Below are positions 43,940 through 57,728 of a stretch of DNA of 64,000 nt, piece after piece. Made by a program: the position numbers and the translations under genes. How positions within the stretch are numbered: the first letter of the stretch is position 1; every line of letters begins with the position of its first letter. The notes under the pieces were generated by a model. It searched no databases. It was given only the letters and a program-made list of their open reading frames with translations, and was not told the DNA's origin. This stretch comes from Armigeres subalbatus (lineage: Eukaryota; Arthropoda; Insecta; Diptera; Culicidae), in the NCBI RefSeq assembly GCF_024139115.2, contig NC_085141.1:221253783-221317782 (forward strand). The letters are read 5' to 3'.

Positions 43940-46900
43940 ACAACGCTCCAACGGGTTATTTTGTCTAAAAGCCGTTGAATGTCGGTCGGGCTAAGGAAAT
44001 TGACGTTACTACGAATGACGAGCAGAAGCAAGGTAGTAAGATTAATTCACTATTTCTTTTTATATAGAACCCATTTGCTGTTGATCAATGAATGATACAA
44101 TCATAAAAAAGACAAGGAATTTGTTCAGTAAGTCTGTTGCTGACTGACTTTAACTGAAAAGTGAAATTTAAGGCATTTAGCAAAAACACTATGTTAAATG
44201 CGTTAGAGCGAATATCGTTTATCTTCCAAGCCGTAGTATTACTGCTAAGTAGAACTTAAATCTTTCTTTCCAGTTATTTTCAAAGTCTGTATTAAATGAG
44301 GTGTGTGTATATTATGGGTTAAGACGAAATTGTTTGATTTGATTTGATTAGTAATGAATATTTCGAAAATTACACAAATAATGCCATATCAATAGGCTCA
44401 AATTATTTCAATCTTGATTCTCATTCCCATGTTGTATTTACGCTTTGTCAGTTAACAGGTTAACACCTTGAACCGAATTTATACGCACATCTAAAAAAAT
44501 CGAACTACAATACCGGAAAGAGAATTAAATCAAACCAGACATAGCCATACCAGACTATTCTGCCTCTCTGCTGCCGGTGTGGTTTATGAAACTGTTCCCA
44601 ACAAGGGGCCAAACAGCGAGATCCCCAACTCGTTGACTCCCGAATAGAAAGAGCAGCAGTGGAAACCCTATCGGGCAGCACACCGACAGTGCGGTAGCAG
44701 CTCTGCTAAACAAGCGTATCGATCACGGTCACCGCGAACCACTCTGCCTTTCCCATAAAAAAAATCCGTCTTGTAGAGTTCTGGCGGATGCACTGCAGCA
44801 TAAATTCCGACTGTATACATAGCTTTTTTATTTCGAATTGTCCGGATCCCGCAGACCATAAAGCGATTAGTGCATGGATCATTATAGACGGGGGATATCC
44901 GACCGTTCTTGTTTTGATTTTTTTTTCGTCGAACCTGGTGTCGTTGACGTTATTTTCGATCGCTTGCCATTGCAATAGATTGGCCTATTTGGATAAGCCG
45001 GATTGAAAGAATTCCCATTTCCTCATTTCTCCGGTGCTTCTTCGGTGGTTGATTGAATCAATCATAGAATGACTTCCATGCCATGGCTGGGCTGCTCGGA
45101 AACTCAGGTGAATGTGCTCACCACCAGTTGGTACGCACAACAACGGAGTGGGTTTGTTCGCAGTTCGCTGAGATCGAAACGAATCCAATTTGGAACAATG
45201 ATCTACGGTTGCGATGGCCAGGTGCGATAATTGAATTAATGGCTGCGTGACGTCTCACAACGAAGCTCCGGAAATAAGTACAAAGGAAGAAGCGATTTTC
45301 TCCAGAATTGGTCGAGTTTGGAGGTCCTAATCTCGGTTTCGAGCGGTTCGTCTGAGCTGGAGTCTACAATTATTGATTCATTTCGAATTTGCTCAATATA
45401 AGTGACTTATTTTCATGTTTCATCTTACAACGTCATTGATTTACAACTTTCGAAGAAGCGAGTACTTAACCGTCATAGAAGAACAGAAAACATTGAACAA
45501 ATTGGAAGAAAACCTTTTGGTTTCGGATAATCGCCCACACAGATAAAAATATGTTGTGATTTTAAATGTATTTTCATGCACATATTTGGAGCATGCAAAT
45601 AAACGTAACATTCAATCGATCTCACTATTCTTTTAAATCGAAATAAATTTAAAAGGTGCTTGCTTGTAAAATTCAATCAAATTTTATTGAATATCGAATG
45701 TTAATTCGTTTGATGCGATGGGCTTTAATTTTACACGTCGTTGAATTTTCAAAATTATTTGCTGTGCACTACATAGTCACAGAAATTTTATTTTTATTTT
45801 ATCTGACTATGTGGCCTACGTAAAAATTTAAAACTAAAAAATAAAAGTGAATAAAATATCTCATCCATTAAACTTTGCCGAAATTCAAGTACGCTGTTGT
45901 CAAAATCGAATTGAATCTTAAATAGGACAGAATTACAAATTTATTTCATGTTGTGTTAATGAGTTTAAAAGTTGTTTTTAACAAATAACTCAAAAAATTA
46001 TCGAAACATTTAAACAATGCAAAATAGTAATTTTCAGTAGAAAATTTGTTTCAAACAGAAATAGAAATATTGAAGAAATAGTGGATCGTACATCATTTAA
46101 AACTATTTTGCAATAATCTCAGATTGTGTATTGGCACAGTATTTCAAAGCTGGAGTTGAGATAAGATTGATATATTTATTTTTATTGATTTATAAATCTT
46201 TTAGGCTGGTCTATTGGCCACTCCAATGTAAAAAAATGCAACATGATGATGTTTTAAATTAACGAGACTTAGCACGTACTTATATGCTCAGCAAACCATT
46301 TCAACGACTGTTTGCTTTTCTTAAGGCTCATAATCCACATGTCATTATTTGATATTAGCAAACAAATAAATCTCGAACAAAGTTTATCATTCAATTAACC
46401 AACGGTGTTATCATATCTAACCTTCACCTGCTAGCAGTGTAAATAGGAAAACAGCAGCATTACACAACGGATCCTTATCATGCAGTATCAGCCGACTTGC
46501 CTAGGTCGTACAACGGTGCCATATGAGTGAATACATGTACGTGAGCACAAACAATGCAGTCATCGATTCTTCTAGCTCTAGCACAGCAACCTTTACAGTC
46601 TACCCCACCTCATCTGTACTGGAAAACAGATCGTTTTCCTCGGGACACGGCACCCGGATACTAACAGCAAAAAAGCAATACATCTTACAGAGACAAATTG
46701 TATATGTATGTAGAATTAATAGACTTTCCACCCTCGCCTTTATGCGAGATGGATTATATGACGTAATGCATCTACATTCTATACAAGGCAAAAGGTGAAA
46801 GCCCTGCTCGATCCAGATGGAAAAACCACCCCCCTTGCTTTCATCATTATTCCTCAGTGACGTTTTTGTACGCTGTATTGATTTTCCTCCTGCTCGATTT

Positions 46901-48064
46901 CATTATTATTGCAACACAAGAAGGGCGGATGCTGTTGTAGCGAAGTGAGAAAACCTGCGGAGGGTGATTCCGCTTTTCTTACGTCAAAAACGAAGGAACG
47001 AAATTGAATAATATGACTGAGCTGGAAATGTATCCTCCCGTTGGTCATACTCGCGCCTTTGTACGTGTTTCTCGACAGTTTCTCTACGCGACAATAAAAG
47101 TATTGCAAGTTAATGTAGGGATGCGAACGTTCGATACAAGCTGATCACTATAATTTCGATTTTTTCTAGCCATCATTGTAATTAAAGTTAATTTTCTTGT
47201 CGTTGAAAACGCCCAACGGCCAGCCAAGCAGTAACTTATTGCGAGAAACAATTTCAAACGCTGAAAGCAATTAATTACAACTCGATTACACCTTCAACTG
47301 CAGATTTTTTTTCTAGTTCAAGTTCACGCCTTTGAAATTATGTTTTACTGAGTGGAATTTACTACTACGAAAAGAATTCTCAGTTTCATTGGAAAATGTC
47401 GCATAACGTTACCACATATTTTTTATCTGACCTTCAATGTTTCAAGCCCCCTGTTTTTTTTTTTTTTTGGTACACCTCCTAATGCAGCGTCATTATAAAA
47501 CACTATTAGAGCCAGCAACTAGAAAAAAATCAGACATGTACCTCCGAATTCCTAGAATTATAATGTAAATTGCTCTTCAATTGAAGATGACCCAAGCCGC
47601 ACAGAACTTGGCGGGTCAGCAGCACTTGTGAGCTTGACCATTAATGTACGAAGGTTAGACAACCGCATGGTAGTTGGTGGTCCACTATCTTCTTTGGATA
47701 TGACTTTTGGGAGCTTTGATTTATTCAGCTAAGCCCGCATTTTTGCATACAATAGCACAGGTTGCATGAATCATTCTTTAAATACGCAGTACCTAACCTA
47801 CACCGACAAGAGATACCTATTGTTGGCTCACGCAATTATACAGTGACGCAGGTTGTTTGTTATGCGAGATTTCAAACGAAGCGAAGAGGGAATTTCCCAC
47901 GGATTCAATCAGCTTGTGCGGAATATGATGTGTAGTGTCTTTTTCAAAATGTACGCAAAGTACCTGCTTTAAAATCATAATATAAATGATAAAAAAAAGA
48001 TATGCTTTGAACTAGATTTGATATGATAAAATGCTATGAACTATGACTCAATCAATCATAGTGT
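43940..48064. other. 4.1 kb without recognised genes or elements
   Basis: AT-rich and unique-looking. A GC-richer part at 44560-45350 carries open frames on both strands (for example 44706-44975 minus) without recognisable domains. A T run lies at 47455-47468. It could contain intron or regulatory DNA, but nothing in it decides that. Confidence 0.4.
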
Positions 48065-50650
48065 TTACTTCATGGCAAAATTTGCCCACTGTGCACCTCG
48101 CCTTCTTGTTCCCGTCGGATCGTTGTCGAGAATCATTTTCACCGGATTACTATCCGACATTCTGGCTAACTGCCCGGCCCACCGCAGTCTTCCGATTTTC
48201 GCGGTGTGAACGATGGATGGTTTTCCCAACAGCTGATGCAACTCGTGGTTCATTCGCCTCCTCCACGTACCGTCCGCCATCTGCACCCCACCATAGATGG
48301 TACGCAACACTTTCCTTTCGAAAACTCCCAGTGCGCGTTGGTCCTCCACGAGCATCGTCCAGGTCTCGTGTCCGTAGAGAACTACCGGTCCTATAAGCGT
48401 GTTGGTACGGCGGCGAACTCTATTCGATCGGAGCGTCTTACGGAGTCCAAAGTATGTACGATTTCCAGCCACTATGCGCCTCCGAATTTCTCTGGTGGTA
48501 TCGTTATCGGCGATCACCAGTGAGCCCAAGTACACGAATTCTTCAACCACTTCGATTTCGTCACCACCGATAGAAACTCGTGGTGGGTGGCTTACATTGA
48601 CCTCTCTTGAGCCTCTTCCTATCATGTACTTCGTCTTCGACGTGTTGATGACTAGTCCAGCCCATTTAGCTTGGCTTTTCAGTCTGATGTAGGCTTCCTC
48701 CATCCTCTCAAAGTTACGTGCCATGATATCAATGTCGTCGGCGAAACCAAATAACTGGACGGACTTCGTGAAAATCGTACCACTCGTGTCAATCCCTGCC
48801 CTTCGTATTACTCCCTCCAAAGCGATGTTGAATAGCAGACACGAAAGACCATCACCTTGCCGTAACCCTCTACGCGTTTCGAAGGGACTCGAGAATGTCC
48901 CTGAAACTCGAACTACGCTCATCATCCGATCCATCGTCGCCTTGATCAACCGTATCAGTTTATCTGGAAATCCGTTTTCGTCCATTAGCTGCCATAGCTG
49001 GTCCCGATCGATTGTATCATATGTGGCTTTGAAGTCAATAAATAGATGATGTGTGGGCACGTATTCGCGGCATTTCTGCAATACCCGACGTATGGCGAAC
49101 ACCTGGTCTGTGGTAGAGCGTTCACCCATAAATCCCGCCTGGTACTGCCCCACGAACTCTCTTGCAATTGGTGTTAGTCGGCAGCATAACAGGAGAGTAC
49201 CTTGTAGGCGGCGTTCAGCAATGTGATTGCGCGGTAGTTGCTACAATCCAGCTTATCGCCCTTTTTGTAGATGGGACACACGACACCTTCCATCCACTCC
49301 TGCGGCAGAACCTCATCCTCCCAAACCTTGGTAATCACCCAGTGCAGCGCTCTAGCCAGTGCCTCACTACCGTGTTTGAACAGATCTCCTGGTAGTTGGT
49401 CAACTCCAGGGGCTTTGTTGTTTTTCAGCCGGCCGATCTCCTCCTGGATTTCCTGGAGATTCGGAGCCGGAAGTCGCATGTCCTGCGCACGTGCTCCTAG
49501 GTTCATTACCATACCGCCACCGTTGTCTGCCATATCGCCATTCAGGTGCTCTTCGTAGTGCTGCCGCACCTTTGGATCATCTCACGCTCGTTTGTAAGAA
49601 GGTTCCCGTTTATGTCCTTACACATATCGGGCTGTGGTACGTGGCCCTTACGTGAACGGTTCAACTTCTCATAGAACTTTCGTGTGTTATTAGCGCGGTA
49701 CAGTTGCTCCGTCTCTTCACGGTCTCGATCTGGCGCTTTTTCTCCGGAAAATCGAGTATTGTCTGTTCCGCGTCCATTTGTATCGTGCCTCGTTCGCCCT
49801 CGTGCGGTGTTGCAGCAATCTCGCCCATGCTGCATTCTTCTCCTCAACTAACTGCTCACATTCGCCGTCATACCAGTCGTTTCTCTGATCCGGAGCCACC
49901 GTGCCTAGTACAGCGGTTGCGGTGCTTCCAATGGCGGATCGAATATCTCTCCAGCAATTTTCAAGAGATGCGGCGCCTAGCTGCTCTTCCGTTGGGAGTG
50001 CCACTTCCAGCTGCTGCGCGTAGTCTTGGGCTAGTCTACCGTCTTGTAGCCGCCCAATGTTTAGCCATGTGGCCTTGTGGATATTCTTGCGGGGGAAGAA
50101 AGTGCTTCGGACTACCATTCCGCGGGAGGCTGCAAAGTTTATGCATCGTTGGCCGTTGTCATTCGATACGGTATGCAGACTATCCGGTCCGATGACCGGT
50201 CTATACATTTCCTCCCTTCCTACCTGAGCGTTCATGTCACCGATGACGATTTTGACGTCCCGCATCCTGCGCATAGAACGCTTCTTTCTCGTCGTCGGAT
50301 CTCCCTTCGTGTGGGCAGTGCACGTTGATGATGCTATAGTTGAAGAAACGGGCTTTTATCCTCAGCTTGCACATCCTTGCGTTGATTGGCTGCCACCCAA
50401 TCACACGTTGGCGCATTCTTCCCAGTACTATGAAGCCGGTTCCCAGCTCGTTGGTGGTGCCACAGCTTTGGTAGAAGATAGCCGCTCGATGCCCGCTTTT
50501 CCACACTTTCTGTCCTGTCCATCAGATTTCCTGCAGCGCTACGACATCGAAGTTGCGGGGATGTAATTCATCGTAGATTATCCTGTCGCAATCTGCGAAG
50601 CCTAGCAACTTGCAGTTTCATGTTCCAAGCTTCCAATCGTGATCCTTTAT
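48065..50650 (-). pseudogene. RTE-like LINE, endonuclease and reverse transcriptase, defective
   Basis: Read on the minus strand. Endonuclease parts (50620-49850) include NFDVVALQEI, GTGFIVLGR, INVHCPHEGR, IVIGDMNAQVGREE and STFFPRKNIHKATW. After a linker the RT follows: LKNNKAPGVDQLPGDLFKHG, PIYKKGDKLDCSNYRAI, QAGFMGERSTTDQ, DFKATYDTIDRDQLW, RRGLRQGDGLSCLLFNI, GFADDIDI with the catalytic Asp pair, and FVYLGS. The RT frame 49153-48065 is long and open. Frameshifts near 50275, 49850, 49560 and 49170 break the rest. The endonuclease lacks its Ser-Asp-His end through an apparent in-frame deletion after HKATW. The style matches RTE-clade elements abundant in Aedes. Confidence 0.85.
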
Positions 50651-51146
50651 TCGTCGCCTAGGTCGTTGCCGATTGTATCGAGTCGTATTATCTTCTATGT
50701 CGTTCGTAATAGTTGTTTTTTAAGGCGGCTTAAATGGCCTGCGCAAACCTCCTGTCTCGTCGGAGGGCCGTCGTGTCAGGGCTGTTTAGCGTCCCACCTA
50801 ACACCAGGACTTGGGCTTGTGCGCTTTGAGCGGCACACGGTCGCTTTGGCGGAGCCTACTTGCGGATTCATGCAGCTTTTTATAGAGGTTTAACAGGGCC
50901 CACTGTCAATCCCCACCACATCCTAGGCAGGCGCCACAACTCGCAGATGGCCTGGGGAGGGATCGTCAAGCCCTTGGACATAGTCCCTGCTGCCCCTAAA
51001 GAGTTCCCCTACCCCTTACCCTCTCCCCTTTTTCCAATAACCCTCCCACTTTTTATTAGCATTTGTTGGCTTCCTCTGAAGATAGTGAATGTGTGTTCCA
51101 AATTTGCTTGAAATCGGTCAAGTGGTTCAGAAGTAGTAGCGAACAT
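50651..51146. other. RTE-linked leader and unassigned flank
   Basis: 50720-51010 is GC-richer and may be the 5' leader of the RTE-like element (its transcription would run right to left). 51090-51146 (TTGAAATCGGTCAAGTGG then CATACATACAT) looks like the 3' tail of another LINE or SINE. Confidence 0.35.
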
Positions 51147-51154
51147 ACATACAT

Positions 51155-52104
51155 TAAGGTGGCTCAAATTAGTATAGGAAAAACTTTTTTCAATTTTTTG
51201 ATAGGCCGCCTTCTTATTCGGTTCTATTTGATGCCCTGATGCTCTGGACAAAATTTCAGCCAAATCGGTCAACGTTTGGGCGGTTTATATGCAAAAATGT
51301 ATGCAGAAACATCCAAAAAAGGTAAATTGCAGTTGGACTTACGATGAAGAACTATGATACTCATTCAGATCTTGAAGAATTTAATACAGAATGTTATGCA
51401 GAAAACCGCGAGAAGATTAGAGTTCGCCTGGCTAAGTTATTAGCATTTCTCTGAAGTGGGGTTTGAGCAAATTTCGTTTCTTTTACCTTTGAAAAGACAT
51501 TAACTCACCCCTACAACACTCCAGTAAAATGCTAATATCTTTGTCTAATAAACTCTAATCTTCTCGCGTTTTTCAGCATAACATTCTGTATTTAATTCTG
51601 CCAGAGTATCATGGTTCTTGATCGTAAATTGTACCGTTCAACTGCAAATCACTGTTTTTGGATGTTTCTACACCCAATCGGCAGTTGTTAGATTTTCTAA
51701 CAATTCTGTATAAGAATCCAACAAAACCTGTATAAAAACTGGGCATATGCGAAATTGTTAGATTCTTATGCGAAAAATGTAAGCTATAAAACAAATTTTG
51801 TTAGAAAAGCTTACAAAATTGTTAGATTCTTATACAATACATGTATAAGAATCTAACATTTTCGCATATGCCCAGTTCTTATACAGGTTTTGGTAGATTC
51901 TTATACAGAATTGTTAGAAAATCTAACATCCGCTGGTTGGGTGTACAACATACATTTTTGCTTATAAACATCCAACGAGTTTAGCACCGCCCAAACGTTT
52001 ACCGTTTTGGCTGAAATTTTGTCCAGAGCATCAGGGCATCAAATAGAACTGAATAAGAGGGCGGCCCATCAAAAAATTCGAAAAAGTGTTTTGAGCCACC
52101 CTAA
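51155..52104. mobile_element. hAT-type foldback MITE, copy B, with nested MITE
   Basis: Begins TAAGGTGGCTCAAATTAG and ends TTTTGAGCCACCCTA. It is the same family as copy A (17719-18428), with arms nearly identical over 200 bases or more. Flanks ACATACAT and ACGTACAT match at 7 of 8 positions, an 8-bp target duplication expected for hAT. It is longer than copy A because of a 275-bp MITE at 51670-51944. Confidence 0.85.
51670..51944. mobile_element. Nested 275-bp palindromic MITE
   Basis: Ends ACACCCAATCGGCAGTTGTT and, from the right, ACACCCAACCAGCGGATGTT. Arms are built from repeated TTAGATTCTTATACA and its complement. Copy A gives the empty-site sequence (TTTCTGCATACATTTTT near 18266-18282). 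Confidence 0.85.
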
Positions 52105-52112
52105 CGTACATA

Positions 52113-55100
52113 CATACATAAATTGTTTTTTATATAGAAGATAGAAGATAGAAGATTGCTTGCGGGTTGCCTGATATACCATGTATGGCAATATTGTAGC
52201 TTCGATACAACTAATTTTGATCCAACAGTGATGAATATTGATTGGATAAAAAATGAATTTTTGTCTCCAAACTAATATCTATTGTTAACAGAGCTTAAAA
52301 TATTCATCTTCATGAAGCAACTGCAGTCCGAATTTTGACAGACATCGCATGATTATTCAAAACATAGAATGACATAGTCAGACGACTACTCCACCAACTC
52401 ATTCATTCGACTGTCACTGAATGTGCCTACTATGTGCAGAAAAAAACATAATTAGCATTGTTTATATTGATGTTTACCGTTGAAAGTGCCTCGTGGATGA
52501 AAATCGGTTTCAGTTCTATGTGATAAATTACTTTACAAATTTAAAACGTGTTCAGATTTCAGATAATTTATCAATTTGTAGATTGTGCACAAATATTCAA
52601 TAACCAATATTCATCCGAATATTGACAGTCTAGAGCCGACTGGAAGTGAGCTGACAAGTGAAGAGAGGTGTACGTCACCAAAAAATTTCGATTATTTTAC
52701 ACTCTGATTTGCTAATATCAGTTGACTAGGTAACAACAAAACATAACTTTTAAACTAGAAGTTACTGAAGAAAAGTTGTCACAAGAATATAGTGACCTTC
52801 AAATGGATATTTGCAAGTTTATTTATTATTTAAGATAGAATTATTGAGCTAAATAATTAAGCCTTCAAATAATCGAAAATATGTCACATTACTCTATGAA
52901 GCACATGTTCCGATCCGATCAATAACTCACATTGCCAAACCGAGACTGCCCTGTTTCTTACTACTTTCATTCCCATATTGAACACACAATCTCGTGCAAA
53001 CCAGAAGTTACGTCTGGAACAAGTTTTCACCGCCACCGAGCACAGTTTATGGTAGCATTAGACCTGTTTGCTTGGTTCACATATGGAAAAAGAAAAACAA
53101 AGCCGCCCAATGACGACGTCAGGCGCAGAGCGGTAGCAACCATCTCACGCGTGTTCCCCAATCGCTAGGCCTCTCTGTACACATAACCCATATGCATACT
53201 AAATACCTTAACGTAAGCACGTACAAGCCGCAGGTGGCACTAGAACCATCATAGGCAAGATCTCAGGTCGCGTCCATCCGCTGTCTATCCGGCAATCAAT
53301 TAGTGGGGTACTGTTATGTAATGACATGTTCTTCCTGTTACCCACCTCACTCACCACAACTTTGGAGACTGCGTGTCAGAGATGCTGGGTCTGAAGTTGA
53401 GAGCCCTACACGCATGCAGGGCCCTTACGTTCGAATAGCTGATAATTATTGTGGGTAGCATTACTTGACTGGACTTACGCGAGCAACCGTCCGTTGGATA
53501 ATCAATGGATTACAAACACTTGCGGTGACAAACACAGTCCCACGATGAGATGAGAGAGACATTAAACTTTGGGGTCCCATACCGTGAGACGAAAAAATGA
53601 CAGCGAAAAGTAATTATGTTATTATGATATAAAACGATCGAGTCTGATATGATTCAGCTAGTGCTGCTGTATGACGACAAGTGACGTTGAATTCAGAAAT
53701 TACGAAGCAACAGGTGGATGCTGCATCGCATCAATCCGCCTGTCCATCACCGTGTGAAAAGTTGGTTGCAAGGCTTCCTGTTATTAAAAATGGTTTCAAA
53801 CGATTTTCCGGTGTACTGGATACAGGTTATTGCTGCTGCAAGTGCAGCTGCGGAAGGTAAAGTGAGGATTTACAGTATCTATGATTTAGTTTTCAACTCA
53901 AACCAGCACTTTAAGAAACAGTTGCGTATGACATGCTCACTTCCATAAATTTTGATATTCCCTTCAACCGATTTTTTGACAACTCAATTTGACTGTCAGG
54001 ATTTAGCTCCGCTTCAATTTTTGTTCGATAATATTTTTCTCCGATGGTAAAAAATATGGCGTTGAAATTCTTCTTCTACTATTTCAATGCTTCTACATTT
54101 CAACTGGAACTTGGCTTGCTTTTCAATTTAGGGATATTGGCATTTCCACAGTTATTAATTGTAAGCTTTTCTCTGGCCGTCATTACATGAGTATGTATCT
54201 TCGGTGGATACACTATACCCTGGGAGTCGGGAATGTTTCCCACCCGAAAACATCCTAGGCTGAACCGACAATTGAACACGTCATGTCCGGATTGTCAATC
54301 CTACACGCCTTTACTAGCAAGGCCAACTCAAGACCCCATTGAAATTGTGTTGACATTAACACCACAGAGAAACAGACGTCTCACTCTACACATGTTCCAT
54401 TGTTCATCTGTTTAACGGTGGATTAAATTTTTTATAGGTGGTCGATCGACCACCGACGGCGCTTCCATCTTCCATCGGTTGGCTTGTGTTTGACGTTTAC
54501 TCACTACCGCCACCTGGTTGCCGCTTGTCCACCCACAGTGTATTTAGCATTGGGCGATAATGTTTTCGTGATTATGATTTTGATTGCATTTTGTTCTAAG
54601 CAAGACGTCTGTTTCTCTGTGTTAACACTATCAAATTCGACTTCTCTTCAAACTTTCCCTCATAATGAAACAAATGTACTAAACGTTGGAGTTTCAGATT
54701 CTAAGTTGGAATTCCAAATATTTTCATAGAAGTAAAGTTTATCAAATTAAATGAAATTTCAAAATGGCTAATCCAAACCAACAACATCATAAAATAGCGA
54801 GGAGTTCCAATTGATTTCCATAAGTTCAGTATAATGCAAAGTACTGCATTGCAATCCTATGCTTTGTTTATGACATTCCAAGTCACCAATAATGTAGAAG
54901 TTATAAGTTTTAACTTTTATTACAGCCGCAATATCTGAATTATAATGTTTTCAGTTTTGATCGCTGTTGGAAAACACTAAATAGAAAAGGCATACTAAAA
55001 TCAGAGATGTTCGGATTGGTTGAACCACAAACTGTGATGCAACACCGAAAAAGGGCTACGGACAGGTAAGATGATGTCATTATTTGCTATTGGAAACTCA

Positions 55101-56945
55101 AGTCACGTTGAAGAAACGAGCAAGAAAACAGACGAAGATATAGGTCGCGCGTCGCGGAAGCATAGAAAGTAGAGTTCAGTTACATTCGGGCGTGTGCGAC
55201 TATCCTCAACGTTCAAACGTAATTCGGGTAAAACAACGATAATTCGTGTTTCTCTTTGAAAAATGTGCAATACTCGAAAATTCAAAAACAAATTAAACTG
55301 ACTATCGAATTTTAAATTAGATCAAACAGTTTAAAAAATCTTTTACAAATGAGTGGTTATAATAGGACTATAAATGGCCTCGTTACCCTACCTGAGAAAA
55401 AATGTGATAATGAATCAATACTATGTTGATACGGAATCGCTCGGAAGAGACACGGTTCGCTTGTTGCAATCGTCTCACATTCTGAGGAACTGGGTCACTC
55501 GAATTGAATTTAACTTTTTCAATTATGTATTTATCTCACCGTTTCGCCGGTCGGTTTTGGGAAACAATTTGGTTGAATGTGGGCTAATTGTTCAAACTCT
55601 GTGTGCAATGAAAAGGGTACCTTACCAAACCCGCCACCCCCACCGGAATTCAATTTAGACTCCGGCTCTGTAGGGCGGATAAATGGCTAATTAATGTGGG
55701 AAAATATTGCATCAATCTCATTTTACACAACGAGGCATTTCAATACTTTACCGCGTTTGTGTAAGACTCTCCGGTCTTGACAGAGTCTAACTCTGAAATC
55801 TCTATCAGAGGAGAAGCCTGTAGCCACCGTAACAATCGCTTGGGTGGTCGACATGGCTATGGCTAATCAACTTCCCGCGACGTTTCCACGTTTCAACACA
55901 TTCCCCATGGCCGGTCGGTCGGTACACACTACAGGTAGAAAAACGTCTCGTTGTGAGTTGTGACTGAGTGGTGCTGTTGAAATCGAATCGTAAAGAACTT
56001 CAACCGTGCGAGCACACTACAACAATGCATTCAGTGACCAGCACCACACAGCCGGTAGTCTAATTGCGTTTTATTGCGTTTGCTTTAAATTTGAAATTCC
56101 CTTCTTTGGTACTAGTGGTCCAGAAGAGCGAAGCGACGTAGTGACATCAACGGGCTCTTTCAAGTCATGGAAATTGAACATAAAGAAATGTCACATCCTT
56201 CACTAAACGAGGTGAGTAAATTGACTGCGGGGGTCGTCGTTGAAATTTCATAACCCACTTTTATTAGAGTGGGTTAAGCGTTTTACGACGAGCAACTCTG
56301 ATTGATACCATAAAAGGCAAACTGTTTTCGTTTTCTAAGGTCAGAATTATTCATCGCACAATTTAAGCGAGCACGCTTTAAGTTCAGTTGTTTCTGAAAG
56401 GTTACTGTTCCGGTTCTTCGTCCCATAGCTCCTATCCTATCATCCCATCGAAAGAAGAAACAGAAAACAAATAAGCTTGCTCTGTTATTTTTTGTGATTA
56501 CATTAGTAGTGAGCACTGACGTTCGGGGTCAGACGACCTTGCGCTTCAAGATGCAACCAAAAATTAACTAAAGTTTGTCGTCCCTTATGATCGGGAGTGA
56601 TCTCCAGCACTCCATACAAACTTAATTTTGTATTGCAAAGCCCTGTTCCAACGCGGCTTTTCAATCCAAAACCAAAGTTTGTATGAAGTTCTGGGAATGA
56701 TCAGTCTGGAAGAAGGTGATCGGCATCGAATCTTTCTAATTAGGTAATTGTCAAGATGGAGTGCCTGAAGCATTTCTGCAGTGCAAGACTGAATTGTAAA
56801 TATTACCCTTGCACTTTGTGAGCCTGTATGGACATAAACATTTAACTTCGATTCTATATCAGTTTACCTGGAAGACCAAACGATCTAAACTTCAAAATAA
56901 TTTGGAGAACCTAGAACATCTGTAGTAATACTTACTGTAGCATGC
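52113..56945. other. 4.8 kb without recognised genes
   Basis: Contains a short tandem AGAAGATAGAAGATAGAAGAT near 52136. At 54437-54454 is the perfect palindrome GGTGGTCGATCGACCACC. Small open frames (53718-53948, 54233-54415, 55374-55658) have no recognisable domain. A TTCAGTTACATT phrase near 55175 could be an initiator, but no gene follows that I can support. Confidence 0.4.
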
Positions 56946-56953
56946 CTGTTCAC

Positions 56954-57720
56954 TAGGGTGGTTCAAAAAATTGATTTTGCTCCACAGTGCTCATCTGATT
57001 CTTTACCATGTTCTGAGTCTCCTCTGAAAATTTGAGCTCATTTGGATTAAAACTGATTTAGCACAAGCCGTTTCAAGTTTGCATGCAAATAAGTATGGGG
57101 AAAATTATGTTTTCGTTGTACTGGTAATGACGCTTCCCCATCAAGCGCAGGTTAAAAGAAAACCTATATAGCTAAAAGGAATACTCAACGGCTTTCACTC
57201 AGTGAAAACCGCATCTCAATTAATCGTTCCAATAATTAGTAATCGAATTTAATCTATACCGTGGTTTTCTGGAGCTAATTGCATAACTCATCAACAGGCA
57301 ACATTGCTGCTCGTGGCGCGAAAGATAGCACACACAAATTCAAGCTACTATGTTGCACTGCACATTTCAGTGATGCCCTCAAAGAAGTTTAACGATCATG
57401 ACTAAAGATTCGCAACCTGTCTTAAAATCAATTACTAATTATTGGGGCGATTTATCAACATGCGGTTTTCATTGGGAGAAAGCTGTTGAGTATTCCTTTT
57501 AGCTATGTAGGTTTTCTTTTAACCTGCGCTTAATGGGAAAGCGTCATTACCAGTACAACGAAAAAGTTAATTTCCCCATACTAGTTTGCATGCAAACTTG
57601 AAACGGCTTGTGCTAAATCAGTTTCATTCCAAATGAGCTCATATTTTCAGAGGACACTCAGAACTTGGTAAAGAATCAGATAAGTACTGTGGAGCAAAAT
57701 CGATTTTTTGAACCACCCTA
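56954..57720. mobile_element. hAT-type foldback MITE, copy C, 8-bp TSD
   Basis: Begins TAGGGTGGTTCAAAAAATTG and ends with its reverse complement. The 8-base CTGTTCAC occurs directly outside both ends (56946-56953 and 57721-57728), a perfect target duplication. Arms of about 270 bases include GCCGTTTCAAGTTTGCATGC and GGTTAAAAGAAAACCTA, with the complements at 57500-57620. The interior differs from copies A and B although the termini are alike. Confidence 0.9.
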
Positions 57721-57728
57721 CTGTTCAC

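Noticed and set aside
48043..50566. Plus-strand open frames across 48-50.5 kb
   Set aside because: They are the opposite-strand shadow of the RTE-like LINE, whose motifs are all on the minus strand.
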